Assembly (NCBI GenBank): GCA_965220235.1
Contig: OZ244815.1
Coordinates: forward strand, 682,001-746,000
Origin: Bin55 sp965220235
Lineage (GTDB): Bacteria; Pseudomonadota; Gammaproteobacteria; Pseudomonadales; Azotimanducaceae
DNA length: 64,000 nt
Direction: 5' to 3'
The first letter of the stretch is position 1; every line of letters starts with the position of its first letter. The position numbers and the translations under genes are program-made. The notes under the pieces were generated by a model, which searched no databases, was not told the origin of the DNA, and saw only the letters and a list, made by a program, of their open reading frames with translations. This document shows positions 61,887-64,000 of this stretch, piece by piece.

Positions 61887-62526
61887 TTAGCTTCTCAAGG
61901 CGCGCGATAAATCGTTCCCGGTCACGAATAGCAATTGGTGCGGCGAGCGCATGTTTGAGTCGATCTAGTGATGGTTCTGGATCGTAATACAGCTCAAACA
62001 TATCGAGTATTGAAAGAGCGTTTGGCACTTTGGTCGGTTCATGAATTACTTCAGTGCCGGCTTCGAGGAGTCCCGTTTCAATGACGCGACAGTAAAACCC
62101 GGATCGTTGTGCTTTCCGAAACACAATGGGGAATTTAGGGTCGTCCATGCGTTTTCCTAACGTCGCGCATGGAATTCGAGGCGCAGTTGCTTCGAGTACA
62201 ACGTCGTTAATCCGAAAACGATCACCGACATAGACGGATAGTGAGCTTAATCCCGCGACTGTGAGATTGTCACCGAACGTTCCTGGTTCGAGGTCAAGAG
62301 CGTGTGAGTCGGCCCAGTATGCGTAGTCATCGCCGCCATAGACATAGATAGCCTGATCAGGACCGCCATGGAATTTCTTGTCGCAAACCGCATCGCCTAG
62401 TAAACCGAGAGTAGAGACCTCACAGGTGGTGCAGTTTCGTGAGACAGCTTTTCGATCGATTTAAGCTGTAATCGAACCCATCTCACCACCCCCATGGGGG
62501 TGGTGAACATTGTCGACGAAACATAT

Positions 62527-63360
62527 TTATGCGGCATGTTTCGCTTTCCTTAAGTCATTTTCGTATACCTCAACCGGCGTGCGATCGCCCAGCGCCTGGT
62601 GAGGTCGCTCTTTGTTATAAAAATCGAACCAGCTGCCGATGCGTTGCCGTGCTTCGTGCGGATCCCGGAACGCGTGGAGCAACACGCATTCATATTTCAA
62701 TGACCGCCATAGTCGTTCGATCATGACGTTATCGCGCCAACGTCCCTGACCGTCCATGCTGATCTGAATGCGCCGACTTCGCAATACGTTCAGAAACGCT
62801 TCGCTCGTGAACTGCGAGCCCTGGTCGGTGTTGAAGATGGTCGGCTTGCCGAACTGCCCTAACGCCTCCTGCAAGGCTTCCACGCAGAATCCGGCGTCCA
62901 GCGTATTGGACAGCCGCCAGGCGAGGACCCGACGGCTATGCCAGTCCATGATCGCCACCACGTAGACGTGACCGCGCGCCATTGGAATGTACGTGATATC
63001 CGCGGCCCAGACCTCGTTCGATGCGTCGATGGCGTGTCCCCGAAGCAGGTATGGGTACGTCTTGTGAGCCTTGTTCGGCATACTCGTGCGAGGTTGTGGA
63101 TGCAGCGGCGACAAGCCCAGCTCCCGCATCAGACGCCGGATCCGGCGGATACCCACCTCCCAGCCTGCGTCCCGCAACGCCAGCTGCAGACGACGACTAC
63201 CGTAGTAGGGATGCCGTTCATAGATCGATGTCAGCGCCTGTTTCAACGCGGCCTCCGCAGCCGCTGGTCGAGGTGCCCTGGAGCGATAGTACGAGGCTCG
63301 CGAGATCGCGAGCAGTGTACATTGGTGCGTGATCGACAATGGTGCCGTCGCATCGATCAT
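62527..63360 (-). CDS. IS3-family transposase OrfB
   Basis: A 277-residue integrase-type catalytic subunit. YGSRRLQLAL and RRIRRLMRELGL form the N-terminal helix-turn-helix; the DDE triad is in VWAADITYIP, FNTDQGSQFTS and NVMIERLWRSLKYE. It starts in the -1 frame relative to OrfA at an ATGA overlap (63357-63360), so either re-initiation or frameshifting gives the full transposase. Confidence 0.93.
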   Translation of the reverse strand: MIDATAPLSITHQCTLLAISRASYYRSRAPRPAAAEAALKQALTSIYERHPYYGSRRLQLALRDAGWEVGIRRIRRLMRELGLSPLHPQPRTSMPNKAHKTYPYLLRGHAIDASNEVWAADITYIPMARGHVYVVAIMDWHSRRVLAWRLSNTLDAGFCVEALQEALGQFGKPTIFNTDQGSQFTSEAFLNVLRSRRIQISMDGQGRWRDNVMIERLWRSLKYECVLLHAFRDPHEARQRIGSWFDFYNKERPHQALGDRTPVEVYENDLRKAKHAA

Positions 63361-63671
63361 CGCTTGTCGTTCGGATCGATCCAGGGCGACAGCTTTTCCT
63401 GGAGATAGTCCCGCTCCATCGTCAGTTCCCCGATCTTGCGATGCAGGGCCGCCGGATCCGAGGTGGCATCCGGTGCCTTCGTCTTCCGTCGACCTTCGAA
63501 CACCGATGCACCGTCCTCGAGCAACTGCTTCTTCCAGTACTGAATCTGCGAGGCCTGAATCTCAAACCGTGACGACAGTTCAGCTAACGTCTGTTCGCCT
63601 TTCACCGCCTCCAATGCCACCTGAAACTTGAACGCTGGCGTGAACCGCCGGCGACTTCGCTTGCTGATCAT
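63357..63671 (-). CDS. IS3-family transposase OrfA
   Basis: A 104-residue DNA-binding subunit. RRRFTPAFKFQVALEAVKGE with a helix-turn-helix (LAELSSRFEIQASQIQYWKK) and a leucine-zipper-like tail (LHRKIGELTMERDYLQEKL). The ATG at 63671 with GGGAG seven bases upstream is preferred to the TTG at 63692. Confidence 0.9.
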   Translation of the reverse strand: MISKRSRRRFTPAFKFQVALEAVKGEQTLAELSSRFEIQASQIQYWKKQLLEDGASVFEGRRKTKAPDATSDPAALHRKIGELTMERDYLQEKLSPWIDPNDKR

Positions 63672-63877
63672 GCGCTTCTCCCGTTGTATCAAACATCACG
63701 GGTCCCACACATCTTAAACCAATCGTTAAAACTGTCTCATTTTTCGGCACCACTTCTCTCTACTGTACCAGTCTGAGACTGTTTACAGATACCCGTGAGC
63801 AAATCCCCGAGCCGCAATGCGGTACCGACGTTTATGCTAGTTAGTTGCATCAGAGGAGTCCTTTGCTAGAGCCTATG

Positions 63878-64000
63878 TCAGCTCTTCGGCGTGTTTTCAT
63901 GTAAGAACGCTAGAACCTTCTCGACCGTATCGTCTTCGTCCGGGTTCTTCCATTGTTCAACAAGCGTCGCGTTTGGTGCAAGATCTGCGATCTCTCGAGA
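63878..64000 (-). CDS. C-terminal end of an alpha/beta hydrolase (partial)
   Basis: Forty codons up to a TGA at 63878-63880: an end of the form LAPNATLVEQWKNPDEDD ... VLAFLHENTPKS, which resembles the tail of an alpha/beta hydrolase (helix after the catalytic His). The rest lies outside the window. Its stop is 27 nt before the MOSC start, so it was the upstream gene of that operon. Confidence 0.6.
   Translation of the reverse strand, partial: SREIADLAPNATLVEQWKNPDEDDTVEKVLAFLHENTPKS

Larger units (their letters stand above)
62422..63757 (-). mobile_element. IS3-family insertion sequence inside the MOSC gene
   Basis: About 1336 bp with two overlapping transposase genes. The ends are imperfect inverted repeats: 62422 onward and the complement of 63757 backward share GTGGTGC and, 18 bases in, TGAGACAG. 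CTC stands directly outside at 62419-62421 and 63758-63760, a 3-bp duplication as expected for IS3. These limits restore the MOSC frame exactly. An alternative reading with TG...CA ends at 62440 and 63739 would not restore it. Confidence 0.9.
61879..63850 (-). pseudogene. MOSC-domain (YiiM-like) gene split by an IS3-family element
   Basis: The N-terminal 31 codons lie at 63758-63850 (start ATG 63850, MQLTSINVGTALRLG to QTGTVE) and the remaining 179 codons at 61879-62418 (VSTLGLLGDAVCDKK, then HGGPDQAIYVYG). Joining them across the duplicated triplet (GAG on the coding strand) gives an unbroken 210-residue protein, the length and motif order of YiiM. MOSC proteins are molybdenum-cofactor-linked; YiiM acts in N-hydroxylated purine detoxification in E. 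coli. AGGA at about nine bases before ATG 63850 supports the start. The C-terminal remnant could still be translated from internal ATG 62148 (89 residues), but it lacks the HGGPDQ core. Confidence 0.9.

Noticed and set aside
62440..63739. IS3 element limited to the TGAGACAG/CTGTCTCA ends
   Set aside because: These inner limits neither give a matching target duplication nor restore the MOSC reading frame, while the outer limits do both; sequence outside them is still inverted-repeat-like.
1..64000. CRISPR array, prophage or restriction system
   Set aside because: No regularly spaced repeats, Cas genes, phage structural genes or restriction-modification genes were seen on either strand.

Overview
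The window reads as a chromosomal segment of an uncultivated gammaproteobacterium of roughly even base composition. The housekeeping set points there: mpl, a YIP1-like protein, a DUF2333 protein, dsbD-aroQ, thpR, tRNA-Phe, cysQ, nudE, hslR, an ATP-type pckA, gshA-acpH-dsbB-yheS and djlA. Two phytanoyl-CoA dioxygenase (PhyH) proteins, a DUF1592/DUF1552 pair, a DUF1080 protein, an LLM flavin oxidoreductase, amidohydrolase, a GH4 glycosidase and an SCP-x-type thiolase with a DUF35 partner suggest a heterotroph of marine or host-associated type. No rRNA gene or species marker is present, so the taxonomy is an inference.

Layout. 1-8.7 kb: a partial gene, PhyH, a secreted alpha/beta hydrolase, a GNAT, a D-2-hydroxyacid dehydrogenase, a gene-poor stretch with palindromes and a tiny ORF, djlA, a PlsC-like acyltransferase and an acyl-CoA dehydrogenase. 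8.7-18.4 kb: mpl, YIP1-like, PPi-dependent phosphofructokinase facing the K+-stimulated membrane pyrophosphatase hppA, DUF2333, dsbD-aroQ-thpR and a tRNA-Phe that begins inside thpR. 18.5-30.8 kb: a secreted orphan protein, an SDR, a CBM9/DUF5916 outer-membrane protein, then a long minus-strand run: PanE-like, GH4, PhyH, hydrolase, thiolase, DUF35, cysQ, nudE. 30.9-40 kb: hslR, pckA (no normal start codon), gshA-acpH-dsbB-yheS, a double-PDZ protein and an LLM oxidoreductase.

40-44.9 kb is the accessory part: a solo serine resolvase next to an AT-rich block with resolvase-site-like palindromes, a two-gene unit for a Cys-rich exported protein plus a small membrane protein (closed by a strong terminator), a secreted-type reading frame broken by one TGA, and a complete IS256-family element with inverted repeats and a 9-10 bp target duplication. 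44.9-53.6 kb: a tandem pair of ABC exporter half-transporters, a membrane SpoIIE-type phosphatase carrying its own STAS-like domain, and an aldehyde dehydrogenase closed by a textbook terminator. 53.6-64 kb: a DUF4143 ATPase, the DUF1592/DUF1552 operon, a DUF1080 protein, and a minus-strand operon (hydrolase, MOSC protein, small membrane protein, methyltransferase, amidohydrolase).

The clearest new observation is that the MOSC gene of this last operon is split by an IS3-family element. Joining the two halves across a 3-bp repeat (CTC on the + strand) gives one continuous YiiM-like protein of about 210 residues. No CRISPR array, prophage or classical defence locus was seen.
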